DNA of 64,000 bases. Origin: Bacillota bacterium. GTDB lineage: Bacteria > Bacillota > SHA-98 > UBA4971. The notes beneath the pieces are model-generated. The model worked only from the letters and a program-made list of their open reading frames with translations, was not told the origin of the DNA and made no database searches. This document shows, piece after piece, positions 31,266 to 43,491 of this stretch (the first letter of the stretch is position 1; every line of letters begins with the position of its first letter). The stretch is from the NCBI GenBank assembly GCA_030024085.1, contig JASEJE010000004.1, positions 1 through 64,000 of the forward strand, read 5' to 3'. The translations under genes were made by a program, and so were the position numbers.

Positions 31266-31901
31266 CTAGCCCCTGGAGTCCCATCTGGTCGCCGCGATCC
31301 GCTGCGCCATCTCGAACGCCATCGACGCCTCAACGAAGTCCCGCGTGGCCGAGGAAAGCGCTGTCGCGATGATCTCGGCCATCCTTACCACCAGGCAGAG
31401 CCTGGTGTTCTGCAGTACCATGTACTCCATGTACCCCCCGACGTTTACGATGCCCGTCACATGGGCGTGCCCCACCAGGGGCAGCGTCTTGCTCACGCCC
31501 GTCCCTGGCCGCAGCGGTCCTCTGCTCGCCGTGACGGTACCCACTCTGTCAAGCCTGCCGAGGCACGCGTCCACCGCGACGATATACGCGTTCCTGAACG
31601 TTGCATTCACTTTCGCGATGGCTGCCTGCAGGTTTGCTGCGTGAACAGGGGTGTCGAGAGTCCCCCATACCCGGCGTTCGTCGACCCCCAGGCTGAGAAG
31701 CCGCGTCCCTGTCAGGGGCCCGAGAGAATCGCCGGTCGACCGGTCCGTCCCTATGCAGAAGAACACCAGGGGCCTGCGCGCGGGGTCGTGCAGGTCCCGT
31801 GAAATGAGAGAACGCAACGAAGAGGCGAGCACCATCCCCGCATCGGGGTCGTCTATGTGAGTCTGACACCCGGAATCGCGGCCGCTGCCGAACAGGCCCA
31901 A
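31266..31901 (-). CDS. yyaC: YyaC family protein, sporulation-associated (DUF1256)
   Basis: 211-residue protein with VFFCIGTDRSTGDSLGPLTGTRL, GTLDTPVHAANLQ and IVAVDACLGRLDRVGTVTASRGPLRPGTGVSKTLPLVG, the YyaC/DUF1256 core, related to the germination protease-like fold. YyaC is widespread in spore formers and classed as a sporulation protein. The ORF track start (32048) is upstream; TTG at 31901 is preferred because GAGGAGGGG lies 7-8 bases before it and the family length is matched. It is isolated on the minus strand between repeats E5 and E6. Confidence 0.9.
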   Translation of the reverse strand: MGLFGSGRDSGCQTHIDDPDAGMVLASSLRSLISRDLHDPARRPLVFFCIGTDRSTGDSLGPLTGTRLLSLGVDERRVWGTLDTPVHAANLQAAIAKVNATFRNAYIVAVDACLGRLDRVGTVTASRGPLRPGTGVSKTLPLVGHAHVTGIVNVGGYMEYMVLQNTRLCLVVRMAEIIATALSSATRDFVEASMAFEMAQRIAATRWDSRG

Positions 31902-32149
31902 TTGAGCCCCCTCCTCGCGAAGTGTCCAGGCTCTGGCGCGGGACGAGGATCGAAAGAATGTCACTTGCAGTATATGAGGGCGGCGTCCCGGATATTCCTG
32001 TCCAACCCCACACCGCCACAACAACCTCTCGGCGAATCCAGGCCCCATCGTGAACCCGCTGACAGCGCTATCGGAAACGGGCAGTGCTGCGGCCGCCAGC
32101 AGCGTGCATATGCATTACGATGTGGGCGTTGGCGACAGCGTGGGCATAC

Positions 32150-32351
32150 AGTATGGCGCCATAAGTCTGCGCCATCTTCCCTGACGGTGTTAGGGTTGCC
32201 GGTGTTGCACGACGGGGCGTCGAGAATTTGGCCGGCCCGTGCGCCAAATTCGAACGAGGCTCACCGCACGCGCCGTCCCCGGAGGGCGACACCGGCAACC
32301 CTGGACAGGACTCACCCGCTGAAAAGTAGCGCGAACTTGTGGCGATCTACT
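32150..32351 (+). repeat. MITE-like element E6 (B type, decayed ends)
   Basis: Same B-type layout as E2 and E7 (AGTATGGCGCCATAAGTCTG at left, GGACAGGACTCACCCGCTG at right). The flanking TA at the ends is replaced by other bases (ACAGTATGG and CTACTACA), so this copy looks older or partly degraded. Confidence 0.8.
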
Positions 32352-32484
32352 ACAATGCGCGCGAAATGTGGCCGGTGGGCGGGATGCGGTAAGTCGGTAA
32401 AGGGCGGTCAGTGGACACGACGTAGCCAGCCGGCACGCCGGTCAGCGAGCGAACGACCGAGCGGCTCGGCCCAGGAGGAACGAT

Positions 32485-33585
32485 GTGAAAACGCGATGTG
32501 TCACGACACCTCGTATAGACTGGACGGGCATCAAGCTCGCAGCGACGTATCTTGGCGCCGTGGTCGGAGCGGGCTTCGCCTCCGGCCAGGAGCATCTGCA
32601 CTTCTTTGGCCAGTTCTCGCCTGGCGGTGAACTCGGCGTCGGGATGGCGGGGGTCCTATTCGTCGTGTTCGGCGTGCTACTCGCCGACCTGGTTTCAAGG
32701 CACCGGACGTCCTCTCCCGAGGACCTTCTGGGTCATATTGCCGGGAAAGCCATGACCCCCGTGGTCGACGGGCTGCTCACCGCGTTCATGTTTTGCTCCG
32801 TATGCATTATGCTCGCTGGCACCGTGGCCCTCCTGAAGGAGCAGACGAGTCTGCCACCACACATAGGGGTAGGCCTCACAGCCCTGGTGATCCTGATCGC
32901 ATGTACGAGGGGCGTCGAGGGCGTGCTCTATCTCAACGCGTTCATGAGCCCTGTGCTTCTCGGCGCACCCATCCTCGTTGCCACACTCTCCCTGGTACAG
33001 GTAAGACGCGGCCTGCTGCGCCCGCCCTGCACCCCTGCCCCGGAAGTGATCGGCCGGAACAGCCTTCTCCCGGCCTGGCCTGTTGCGAGTGTCCTCTATG
33101 TCTCCTACAACCTCCTCATCGTCATCGGCACCTTCGCGTCCATGGGCAACGAGCTTGCCCGCGCGCGAGCGGCGCGTCGGGGAGCAGCCATGGGCGGGGT
33201 GGCCCTGACCCTATTCATGGCGGCGATTCACGTTACACTGGCGGTCCACGGAGACGCCGTGTGGACAACCGAGGTGCCAATGCTGCTGGCGGCCTCGCGC
33301 CTCGGGCCAGGGCTTCGAGGGCTATACTCGATCTCACTATGGTGCGCCATGGTCACCACCGCAGCGACGGGCTGCTTCAGCCTGTCCCGAAGGCTCGAAA
33401 AGCGGCTCAGACTGCCCCAGCCGGCCATCGCTATCCTGGTGACGATCCTGGCTGCGCTTCTCGCCCAGGTAGGCTTCGCGAGCCTTGTGAGCCGAGTGTA
33501 CCCGGTGTTCGGCTATCTCGGCCTTCCGCTGGTCTTCGGCATTGCCCTGGCTACTATCAGGAGCCGCGTCACGATCATGCGGTGA
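32485..33585 (+). CDS. YkvI-like membrane transporter
   Basis: 366-residue integral membrane protein with about ten predicted helices by eye, beginning ATYLGAVVGAGFASGQEHLHFFGQF, which is the hallmark of YkvI family proteins of the amino acid-polyamine-organocation superfamily. Substrate is unknown. Start GTG 32485 has AGGAGGA 6 bases upstream. No partner gene is adjacent; it lies between repeats E6 and E7. Confidence 0.85.
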   Translation: MKTRCVTTPRIDWTGIKLAATYLGAVVGAGFASGQEHLHFFGQFSPGGELGVGMAGVLFVVFGVLLADLVSRHRTSSPEDLLGHIAGKAMTPVVDGLLTAFMFCSVCIMLAGTVALLKEQTSLPPHIGVGLTALVILIACTRGVEGVLYLNAFMSPVLLGAPILVATLSLVQVRRGLLRPPCTPAPEVIGRNSLLPAWPVASVLYVSYNLLIVIGTFASMGNELARARAARRGAAMGGVALTLFMAAIHVTLAVHGDAVWTTEVPMLLAASRLGPGLRGLYSISLWCAMVTTAATGCFSLSRRLEKRLRLPQPAIAILVTILAALLAQVGFASLVSRVYPVFGYLGLPLVFGIALATIRSRVTIMR

Positions 33586-33697
33586 CCGCCGAAAACCGCC
33601 CCGCCCCAGCCGGCGGATGGCGCAGCCGGCGCTGAGACGGCACGGAGCAATCGGGGGATGGGGTGGAAGGGTGATGGGGACGGGGTGGGGACAGGGC
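33586..33697. other. Short spacer before E7
   Basis: G-rich sequence with no recognised feature. Confidence 0.3.
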
Positions 33698-33906
33698 TAA
33701 GTATGGCGCCATAAGTTTGCGCCATCTTCCCTGACGGTGTTGGGGTTGCCGGTGCTTGCTAGGGCGGGGCGTCGAGAGTTTGGCTAGCCTTAAGCGCCAA
33801 ATTCGAACGAGGCTCACCGCACGCGCCGTCCCCGGAGTGCAACACCGGCAACCCTGGACAGGACTCACCCGCTGAAAAGTAGCGCGAACTTGCGGCGATC
33901 TACTTA
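33698..33906 (+). repeat. MITE-like element E7 (B type, complete)
   Basis: Nearly identical to E2: left end TAAGTATGGCGCCATAAG, right end GATCTACTTA, with TA on both sides (33698-33699 and 33905-33906). Differences from E2 are mostly in the inner stem (GAGTTTGG for GAATTTGG) and in the CGAGGCTCACCGC stretch shared with E6. Confidence 0.88.
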
Positions 33907-33956
33907 GGGGTGGGGATGGGGAGAGAGGGGGAGAGACAGCGAGTTGACTTCTGATC

Positions 33957-33962
33957 TATAAT
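33957..33962 (+). promoter_or_regulatory. Possible -10 box for the TPR-vanW genes
   Basis: TATAAT about 40 bases upstream of the TPR gene start. No good -35 at the right spacing is visible; TTGACT lies only 7 bases away, too close. Confidence 0.35.
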
Positions 33963-34002
33963 TGCGATTGAGGACGGATACTCCGGTACGGAGGCGGTTC
34001 GG

Positions 34003-34641
34003 TTGCCAAAGGGATCGGGGCAGCAATCTCGGGACAGGAACGCTCCCGGGCTCGAGCCAGGTATCGCGGAAGCCGGGACGACACCATGCCGTGAGGCGAA
34101 TGGCGACGGGCAGGTGGCGACGGGGAGAGATGCGGAAGACTGCGTGGACCAGGGCTGCGGCCTGCTCCGCAGGGGCAGGCTCGACGACGCGCAGGCAGCA
34201 TTTGAGGCGGCCATAGCCCTCGATCCTGAGAACGCCCAGGCCCGCAACAAGCTTGGGGTGGTGCTCGCCCACAAAGGCCGGCTTGACGAAGCCAGGGTGA
34301 GGTTTGAGGAGGCACTTGCCCTCAATCCCCGCCTCGCGGCGGCCATGAGCAACCTCGGCAACATATACAAGGAGAAGAAGATGCTTGACAGGGCCGTAGA
34401 ATTCTATAAGATGGCCTTGTCGGTCGAGCCTGACCACGCCACGGCCCATCACAACCTCGGCGTGGCATACAGGCAGATGGGCATGATCGACCGCGCTGTG
34501 AGCCATTTCAAGCAGGCGCACAGACTCGAGCTACGGGCGGTGAATAGCGAGAGCAGGGCGGCGGCCCGGGCCGGGCGGTACCTGTGGCCCTTCATCGTCG
34601 CGGCTCTGGCTGTGGTCTGTTTCCTTGCGTTCAGGAAGTGA
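34003..34641 (+). CDS. TPR-repeat protein with a C-terminal membrane anchor
   Basis: 212 residues. At least three tetratricopeptide repeats are visible (GRLDDAQAAFEAAIALDPENAQARNKLG, GRLDEARVRFEEALALNPRLAAAMSNLG, MLDRAVEFYKMALSVEPDHATAHHNLG, MIDRAVSHFKQAHRLE), a scaffold for protein contacts. The C-terminus is one hydrophobic helix (YLWPFIVAALAVVCFLAF), so the protein is tail-anchored with the TPR region in the cytoplasm. TTG start with GGAGG upstream. It precedes the VanW-like gene closely. Confidence 0.82.
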   Translation: MPKGSGQQSRDRNAPGLEPGIAEAGTTPCREANGDGQVATGRDAEDCVDQGCGLLRRGRLDDAQAAFEAAIALDPENAQARNKLGVVLAHKGRLDEARVRFEEALALNPRLAAAMSNLGNIYKEKKMLDRAVEFYKMALSVEPDHATAHHNLGVAYRQMGMIDRAVSHFKQAHRLELRAVNSESRAAARAGRYLWPFIVAALAVVCFLAFRK

Positions 34642-34699
34642 GGTCTTTTCCCGGGCTCCGGCGCGGATTCCGATGCCGACCCGGGCGAGAGGTGGTTGT

Positions 34700-36157
34700 G
34701 TGGCCCTCCTGGCCCAGGATCTCAAGCCGGGACAACCCGGACACGTCCGCAGCAGCGCCGCTGCCGCGGCAGCACAGGTGCTGACCGCGGCCGCAATGAC
34801 GGTCGTGGTCGCGGTGCTTGCGTTCGGCAGCCCTGCCGAGGCACGGTCTTCAGGTGGCCCCCGCATCGTCAACGGGGTGCAGGTCGCCGATGTTCCGGTC
34901 GGCGGGCTTACCCGCGAGGAGGCAGCCCGCGTTGTGGCCGGCTTCGTGCAAGAAGTCGTCATGCGGCCCATCACGCTTCTCTGGGAGAGTGAATCCTGGC
35001 AGCTCGAGCCCGCTGACATAGGGCTTGAAGCGCGGATCGCAGAGACGGTGGAGCGAGCCGTGGCTGTCGGCCGCACCGGGCCCTGGCTGGCGAGGTGGAG
35101 GGAGAGGCGTGCTGTTGCAGCCCGTGGGCGGCAGATCCAGCTCGCCGTCACAGTAGACGAGGACCTCTTCAGAGACATCGTGTTTGAACTCTCGAGCGAG
35201 ATCGACGTCCCTGCCGAGGACGCAGGCTTTACGATATCTCCTGACGACACGGTCAGGGTGCGGCCCGCTGTCATCGGCCGCCGCCTCGACGCCAGCGGGC
35301 TCGGGGCTGCCATCAGGGAGGCGCTGGTCCGGCGCACCGGGCGAACCGTGCATCTCACCGTGGAACCCGTGCTCCCTCAGGTCACCACCCAGCAGGTGGA
35401 GGCCATGGGGATCAGGAAATGCGTCGCCGCCTACACCACGAAGTTCAGTCCAGGCAACGCGGCGAGGGTTCACAACATCCGGGCGGCGGCCCAGGCTATC
35501 AACGGCGTCCTGGTGGCTCCGGATGAGGTGTTCTCGTTCAACGCTGTAGTCGGCCCTCGTAGCAGGGACGCGGGCTACCTCGATGCTCCCGTGATCGTCG
35601 AGGACGAGCTGGTGCCAGGGGTTGGCGGCGGCATATGCCAGGTGTCGTCGACACTCTATAATGCGGTGCTTCTCGCCGGCCTCGACGTGGTGGCGAGGGC
35701 GAATCACTCGGTGGCCCCAACCTACGTGCCGGTGGGGCGCGACGCCACCGTCGCATATGATTACATCGACTTTCGCTTCAGGAACGATGGGCCGGGCCAC
35801 GTGATGATGGCGTCACATCTTGGCAAGGACTCTGTGACCATCAAGATATACGGGGACGCGCCCGCCGATCGCGAAGTGCTCATCCGGACGGAGGTTGAAG
35901 AGAAAATCCCTCCGGGTGTCGTCAGGAAAGAGGACATGTCTCTCACCTCCGGCCAGGAGGTAGTCGATGACGAGGGAGCCTGGGGGTATGTCGTCAGCGT
36001 TTACCGCATTATCAAGGTGGGCGACGTAGAGAAGAGCAAGGAACTCGTGTCGCGCGACCGATACCGGCCTCGGGCGAAACGCATCCTGGTCGGGGTCGGG
36101 GGGCCTCGGGCCCCCGACAGGGAGACGTCTGCCACGGACCGTAAACCGAATCGCTGA
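34700..36157 (+). CDS. VanW family protein with a peptidoglycan-binding region
   Basis: 485 residues. A signal peptide or N-terminal anchor (AAAAAAQVLTAAAMTVVVAVLAFGSPAEA) is followed by a YoaR/PG-binding-4-like region (about 50-240), a VanW domain (about 245-400, with AYTTKFSPGNAARVHNIRAAAQAINGVLVAPDEVFSFNAVVGPRSRDAGY and GVGGGICQVSSTLYNAVLLAGL), and a C-terminal G5-like segment (EKIPPGVVRKEDMSLTSGQEVVDDEGAWGYVVSVYR). VanW proteins are surface proteins of poorly known function, not vancomycin resistance enzymes by themselves. GTG 34700 is chosen to place the signal segment near the N-terminus. Confidence 0.85.
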   Translation: MALLAQDLKPGQPGHVRSSAAAAAAQVLTAAAMTVVVAVLAFGSPAEARSSGGPRIVNGVQVADVPVGGLTREEAARVVAGFVQEVVMRPITLLWESESWQLEPADIGLEARIAETVERAVAVGRTGPWLARWRERRAVAARGRQIQLAVTVDEDLFRDIVFELSSEIDVPAEDAGFTISPDDTVRVRPAVIGRRLDASGLGAAIREALVRRTGRTVHLTVEPVLPQVTTQQVEAMGIRKCVAAYTTKFSPGNAARVHNIRAAAQAINGVLVAPDEVFSFNAVVGPRSRDAGYLDAPVIVEDELVPGVGGGICQVSSTLYNAVLLAGLDVVARANHSVAPTYVPVGRDATVAYDYIDFRFRNDGPGHVMMASHLGKDSVTIKIYGDAPADREVLIRTEVEEKIPPGVVRKEDMSLTSGQEVVDDEGAWGYVVSVYRIIKVGDVEKSKELVSRDRYRPRAKRILVGVGGPRAPDRETSATDRKPNR

Positions 36158-36230
36158 TCCCTTACCGGACCGGTACACGCCCGGCCCCGGTCGAGGGAGG
36201 GCGGCGTTCCGGTGGTCTGGAGGTGGAACC

Positions 36231-36482
36231 TTGGGCGAAGGCAGGTTTGACCCGGAGCTTGTCAGGGCTTTCAAATTCTACGGTACCATCAGCTTCAACA
36301 TCGCAGGATCGATGGCTCTGGGGTTTGCTGCAGGACACGCGCTCGATGGGAAGCTGGGGACACGCCCGTGGCTCGCAGTCACAGGGTTTCTCCTCGGCGC
36401 TCTCGCGGGGTTCTGGGGCGTCTATAAGCTTGTCATGTCCGAGTTCCGTGACAGACAACCGAAGCCGAAACCGCCGAAATGA
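36231..36482 (+). CDS. atpZ: AtpZ-like small ATP synthase-associated membrane protein
   Basis: 83 residues, two transmembrane helices (YGTISFNIAGSMALGFAAGHALD; WLAVTGFLLGALAGFWGVYKLV), the AtpZ pattern. In Bacillus alkaliphiles AtpZ is linked to Mg2+ supply with AtpI. TTG start has GGAGGTGG eight bases upstream. First gene of the ATP synthase cluster. Confidence 0.85.
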   Translation: MGEGRFDPELVRAFKFYGTISFNIAGSMALGFAAGHALDGKLGTRPWLAVTGFLLGALAGFWGVYKLVMSEFRDRQPKPKPPK

Positions 36483-36510
36483 TGAGTCTGCTGAAGGAGG
36501 ACTGCTCTGC

Positions 36511-36816
36511 ATGTTAGCAGGAGCACTGGCCGGCGCCCTCCTCGGGGCGCTTGATCTTTTTACGATGGTCTGCACGGCAACGAAAGCTGCGCAGCTGAGT
36601 GTCGCCCGCGCGTCCGCGCTCGTGCGATGGACGGCGCTCGGACGCATAATCCTGATCTTCCTGGCGATGGCGCTGGGCGCGGCGGTTTTCGGCCAGCCGG
36701 CCTTCCTGTGCATGGCCGCGACCTACGTTGCCGTTCGGCTTGCGGGGCTGTTCGTGGTGGCCGCGAGGAAGCCCGAGGTTCGAGCTGAGCAAGGGCGCGG
36801 GCCTGCCTGCCGGTAG
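36511..36816 (+). CDS. atpI: AtpI-like membrane protein
   Basis: 101 residues, four hydrophobic segments (LAGALAGALLGALDLFTMV; WTALGRIILIFLAMALGAAVF; AFLCMAATYVAVRLAGLFVVAARK). Length and place between AtpZ and the a subunit fit subunit I (UncI), which assists c-ring assembly. Sequence similarity alone is weak, so the assignment leans on position. ATG 36511 follows AAGGAGGACTG. A 276-base gap without a recognised gene (36817-37092) precedes atpB. Confidence 0.65.
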   Translation: MLAGALAGALLGALDLFTMVCTATKAAQLSVARASALVRWTALGRIILIFLAMALGAAVFGQPAFLCMAATYVAVRLAGLFVVAARKPEVRAEQGRGPACR

Positions 36817-37092
36817 AGCCGGGTGGCGGGACCTCCCTGTGGCCCCCGCGGCCGCCTGTGCGGACGCAATCAGGGGTTCCCGGCACGCAAGTCCTGTGCG
36901 GGGCGCTTCGGCCGGGTGCTGATCCGGCGTGCAAGGGCGTGGAGCGCCGGTCGGGGGTGGGCGAGGGCCGGACACGAGAGGCGCAGGCGTGAGTCGCTGC
37001 GCCGATGACGATGCACGTACGCGTCGGCCAGCCCGGCGTCGGCCAACTCGGTGGGTCGGCGGGGGAAGACCGGAGGGACTGGGGGAGAGAAT

Positions 37093-37761
37093 ATGGGACA
37101 CGCTTCCAGTGAGATCGGCGCGCATCTGGTGGTGCGCATCGGCATGTTCACGTGCCACCTGGACAGCATCATCATGACGTGGATCGTGATGGCCCTTCTG
37201 GTGGGAGTGGCCGTTATCGCCACGAGGAAGATGAAGGACGTCCCGGGCGGGTTTCAGAACATGGTGGAGTACGGCGTCGAGGCGCTCTGGGGCCTGGTGG
37301 CGGACAACGTGCCGCCGCGGGCGCGGGGGTGCTTCCCAGTCATTGCCACGCTGTTCCTCTTCATCCTCGCATCGAACCTTATAGGCGTCGTGCCGGGGAT
37401 GAAGTCGCCGACCGCAGATATCAACGTTACGCTGGCGCTCGCCGCGGTGGTGCTCGGGCTGACAGTCTATGCGGGGGCATCGGTCAAAGGGGTCTGGGGG
37501 TATATCGTCGGCTTCGTCAAGCCGAACCCACTCTTCCTGCCCCTCAACCTGATCGAGCTGTGCACGCGTGCGATAACGCTGGCGCTGCGACTGTTCGGCA
37601 ACATCTTCGCCGGTGACGTGCTGGTCATCATCCTGGGTAAACTCGTGGCCTATGCGGTTCCCACAGTGGGTCAGGCATTCCACGTGTTCGTCGGGGTGCT
37701 TCAGGCGTATCTCTTTGTCATGCTGTCGATCGCTTACGTGACAGTAGCGTCGGAGGAGTAA
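37093..37761 (+). CDS. atpB: ATP synthase F0 subunit a
   Basis: Forms the half-channels beside the c ring. 222 residues with five to six helices; the essential Arg is in ITLALRLFGNIFAGDVLV and the C-terminal helix AFHVFVGVLQAYLFVMLSIAYVTVA is typical. The N-terminal region is short. ATG 37093 follows GGGGGAGAG. Followed in 35 bases by atpE. Confidence 0.95.
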   Translation: MGHASSEIGAHLVVRIGMFTCHLDSIIMTWIVMALLVGVAVIATRKMKDVPGGFQNMVEYGVEALWGLVADNVPPRARGCFPVIATLFLFILASNLIGVVPGMKSPTADINVTLALAAVVLGLTVYAGASVKGVWGYIVGFVKPNPLFLPLNLIELCTRAITLALRLFGNIFAGDVLVIILGKLVAYAVPTVGQAFHVFVGVLQAYLFVMLSIAYVTVASEE

Positions 37762-37796
37762 CCAGGAGAGGAATAACCAAAGGAGGAGGAGTCACA

Positions 37797-38051
37797 ATGA
37801 CGGAAGTCATGCTTCTCAAGCTCATCTCGGTTGGAGCCATATGCATCATCGTGTGTGTCGCGGCACTCGTAGCCGGACTGGGTGACGCGCATGTGGCGGC
37901 GAGGGCCGTGGACGGCATCGCCCGCCAGCCGGAGGCCAAGGCGTCGATCTTCTCGACGATGCTGATAGGGATCGGCCTGGTCGAAGCGACGCCGATCATA
38001 GCGCTGGTGGTAGCGCTCATCCTTCTCTATGCCAACCCGTTCCTCGGCTGA
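37797..38051 (+). CDS. atpE: ATP synthase F0 subunit c
   Basis: 84-residue two-helix proteolipid; the polar loop ARQPEA and helix-2 ion-binding Glu (residue 63, GLVEATPIIAL) are clear. The residue after Glu63 is Ala, not the Ser/Thr usual in Na+-binding c subunits. Helix 1 has GLGDAHVAARAV, so the Gly-rich GxGxGxG stretch is reduced and an Asp (30) sits near the position of the Na+-ligand Gln in Na+-type rings. ATG with AAAGGAGGAGG upstream. Ion specificity cannot be settled from sequence. Confidence 0.95.
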   Translation: MTEVMLLKLISVGAICIIVCVAALVAGLGDAHVAARAVDGIARQPEAKASIFSTMLIGIGLVEATPIIALVVALILLYANPFLG

Positions 38052-38185
38052 CCGCGGGGAAGCCGGCCCCTGGCGCCCCGGTCCGCGCATCTCGACCGTC
38101 GGACCTCTCGGCCGTCGGACCGGCGCAATGCAACCGCGGTCGCTGACTCTTGTCTAGAGGGAGGCATACGGAGGGGGAATCGACC

Positions 38186-38689
38186 TTGATCCAGATCGAC
38201 ATGACGTTTTTTGCCAGTATCCTCAACTTCCTGTTGCTGACGGCGCTCCTGACGTTCTTCCTTTACAGGCCGGTCCGCAAGTTCATGATGGACCGACAGG
38301 ATCGCATAAAGCGGTCGCTTGAGGAGGCCGCCCGGGACCGCGCCGAAAGCGCAAAGATGAAGCAGGAGTATGAGGCTCGCCTCGCACAGGCAAGCTGCGA
38401 GGCGCAGGATATAATCGAGAAGGCCGTGGTGCAGGGAGAGCGTTCGCAGGCAGAGATACTGGATGCTGCGCGCAAGGAGGCAAAGACCATCCTCGAGCAA
38501 GCGAGGTCGGAGGCCGCCCGGGAGCGGCAGGCGGCCTTCGAAGCGCTGCGGGATGACATCGTGAACCTGGTCATATCGACTGCAACCGTGGTTACCGGGA
38601 AGAACATCGGCCCTGCCGACGACGAGGCCGCCGTGAAGAGCCTCTTGGAGGAAGGCTGGCTTGGCAGTGCGGGGGAGCGGGAACCATGA
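38186..38689 (+). CDS. atpF: ATP synthase F0 subunit b
   Basis: 167 residues: one N-terminal membrane helix ([23 protein letters not shown]) and a long charged coiled coil, ending with the region that contacts delta ([33 protein letters not shown]). TTG 38186 preferred (GGAGGGGG upstream). It overlaps atpA by 4 bases (ATGA). No delta gene follows; see atpA. There is no b-delta fusion as in mycobacteria, since the C-terminus ends normally. Confidence 0.92.
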   Translation: MIQIDMTFFASILNFLLLTALLTFFLYRPVRKFMMDRQDRIKRSLEEAARDRAESAKMKQEYEARLAQASCEAQDIIEKAVVQGERSQAEILDAARKEAKTILEQARSEAARERQAAFEALRDDIVNLVISTATVVTGKNIGPADDEAAVKSLLEEGWLGSAGEREP

Positions 38690-40504
38690 AACCTATCAGG
38701 AAGAGGACGCAACCGGCGGCAAAAAGGCCGCTGCGGGTTATTGCCAGGACTGCGAGGCCTCTGCCTCCGGAGCTTGAGCAGCGTATCCGCGCTTACATGT
38801 CGGAAGTCGTCGGTAGGCCCATAGCCATGTTCTTCGAACAGGACCCCGGCCTGCTGGGAGGCATCGCGCTTCAGGTAGGCAACACCGTGCTGGACGCCAG
38901 CCTCAGCCGAAGGCTGGAGGAGATCCGGGCGAAGCTCGCCGTACACCTTCGGGCCGCGGCGCCAATCCCGCCGCCGGACATCCCTGCCGGCGTGGGGGTT
39001 GCGCGCGACGCTCTCAGGACCGCCGGCGATATGATCAGGAACTACAAGCCGGTCCCTGTGGTGGAGGAGGTGGGCACCGTCGTCTCGGTCGGCGACGGCG
39101 TCGCCAGGGTGAGCGGGCTTCCGTCGGCCATGTCCGGCGAGCTCCTGGCCTTTGACGGGGGCGGCGAGGGGATGGTGCTCGACCTCGATGCGGATGCCGT
39201 GGGGTGTATCATCTTCACGGGCGGGGACACAATCGCAGAGGGAACGGTCGTCCGGTGCACGGGGAGGGTGGCGGACGTACCTGTCGGCGAGGAACTCCTC
39301 GGCCGCGTGGTGACCCCGCTGGGGGACCCCGTGGACGGGAAGGGCCCCATCCTTGCCCGCGCCAGGCGGCACATCGAGGGGCCTGCACCCGGTGTTGCAG
39401 AGCGCGAGCCCGTCAGCACGCCCCTGCAAACGGGCATCCTGGCTGTCGATGCCATGGTGCCCATCGGCCGGGGGCAGCGCGAGCTCATCATCGGCGATCG
39501 ACAGACAGGAAAGACGTCCATTGCGGTGGATGCCATAATCAGCCAAAAGGGCTCAGGAGTACTCTGTGTGTACGTGGCCATTGGCCAGAAGGCCTCTAGC
39601 ATAGCACAGACCGTTGGGGTGCTGGAGGAGCAGGGCGCGCTTCCTTACACCGTTGTCGTTGTTGGGTCGGCGAGCGACCCGGCGCCGCTCCAGTATATCG
39701 CCCCGTATGCCGGGTGCGCCATGGCTGAGCACTTCATGTATGCCGGCAGAGATGTGCTCATCGTGTACGACGACCTCTCCAAGCACGCGGCCGCTCACAG
39801 AGAGGTGGCGCTGCTGCTGCGCAGGCCGCCGGGCAGGGAGGCATACCCTGGAGACATCTTCTACATCCACGGCCGTCTTCTCGAGAGGGCTGCAAAACTT
39901 TCGAGGGAGCGCGGGGGAGGCTCGATGACCGCGCTGCCCATCGTTGAGACGCTGGCCGGAGATATGTCGGCTTACATCCCGACGAATACCATCTCCATCA
40001 CCGACGGTCAGATCTACCTGGAGAGCGATCTGTTCTTCTCGGGGATCCGTCCGGCGGTAAACGTGGGGCTCTCAGTCTCACGCGTCGGCGGCGACGCGCA
40101 GGTGCCCGCCATGCGGGAGCTGGCGTCCCACCTGCGCCTTGACCTTGCGCAGTACAGAGAGCTTTCAGCGTTCGCCCAGTTCGGAGCGGACCTCGACAGA
40201 GCCACTCAGGCGCAGCTTCGACGGGGCGAGCGGATAGTGGAGGTCCTCAAGCAGACAAACCGCGAGGTCCTGGCCGTCGAGGAGCAGGTCGTCATGCTCT
40301 TCACTCTGTCGGGTGAGTGGCTCGACGACGTCCCCGTGGACCAGACAAGGTGGTTCGTGAAGGAGTTCCTGGTGCACGTCAGGGAGGGGTATCCCTCCGT
40401 GATGCGACGGATACGCGAGACCGGACGGCTTGACGAGGTCAGAGAGGATCTCGCTCGGGCGCTGAAGGCTTTCAAGAAGGATTTCGCCGGGGTGATGGGT
40501 CGCC

Positions 40505-40521
<17 letters not shown>
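38686..40521 (+). CDS. atpA: ATP synthase subunit alpha with an N-terminal delta-subunit C-terminal domain
   Basis: 611 residues, about 100 more than usual. Residues 18-85 ([38 protein letters not shown]... and [20 protein letters not shown]) match the C-terminal domain of the delta (OSCP) subunit, including DPxLLGGI and the G-x-x-V-x-D-x-S motif. A Pro-rich linker (92-100) leads to the alpha N-terminus (about 126 on, [20 protein letters not shown]), Walker [10 protein letters not shown] and the usual C-terminal helical domain. No separate atpH lies in the operon, and the delta N-terminal domain is absent from this locus. In E. coli that domain docks on alpha, so the fusion could replace docking by a covalent link. 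Confidence 0.93.
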
Positions 40522-43007
<2,486 letters not shown>

Positions 43008-43010
43008 ATC

Positions 43011-43466
43011 GTGTCCAGGAAGATGAGGCTCGAGATCGTCACCCCCGACAGGCTGGAGTTCTCTGGCGATGTGGAGTCGATCATCGCCCCCAGTGTGTCG
43101 GGGTACATCGGTATCCTCCCCGGCCACATGCCCCTCATAGCCAGGCTCGCGGTGGGAGTCCTCACCGTGCGAGCGGGAAGCACCCGCCTGAGCATGGCCG
43201 TAAGCGAGGGATACATGGAGGTCTCGCCCGGCAAGGTCATCATCCTTGCCGAGGCCGCGGAGATGCCGGGGGAGATAGACGTGGAGCGCGCGCTTGCGGC
43301 AAAGCGCCGGGCCGAGGAGGTCCTTGCCACCAGCAAGGAACACGTGCTTCTGGCGCGCGCCCGGGCGTCGCTGCAGAAGGCCATCAACAGGCTCAAGGTC
43401 GCCAAATATCAGGATGGAAGCGGGGAGGGATCTCCAGTCGGGTCGGAGAAGATATCGGGAGAATAG
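43011..43466 (+). CDS. atpC: ATP synthase subunit epsilon
   Basis: 151 residues, N-terminal beta-sandwich (RLEIVTPDRLEFSGDVESIIAPSVSGYIGILPGHMPLIARLAVGVLTVR) and C-terminal helices that inhibit hydrolysis in other species. The last 15 residues are a Gly/Ser-rich extra tail. GTG start 3 bases after the atpD stop. Last gene of the operon. Confidence 0.93.
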   Translation: MSRKMRLEIVTPDRLEFSGDVESIIAPSVSGYIGILPGHMPLIARLAVGVLTVRAGSTRLSMAVSEGYMEVSPGKVIILAEAAEMPGEIDVERALAAKRRAEEVLATSKEHVLLARARASLQKAINRLKVAKYQDGSGEGSPVGSEKISGE

Positions 43467-43491
43467 GACCGGGCCAGAGGAGGTTCGCGGG

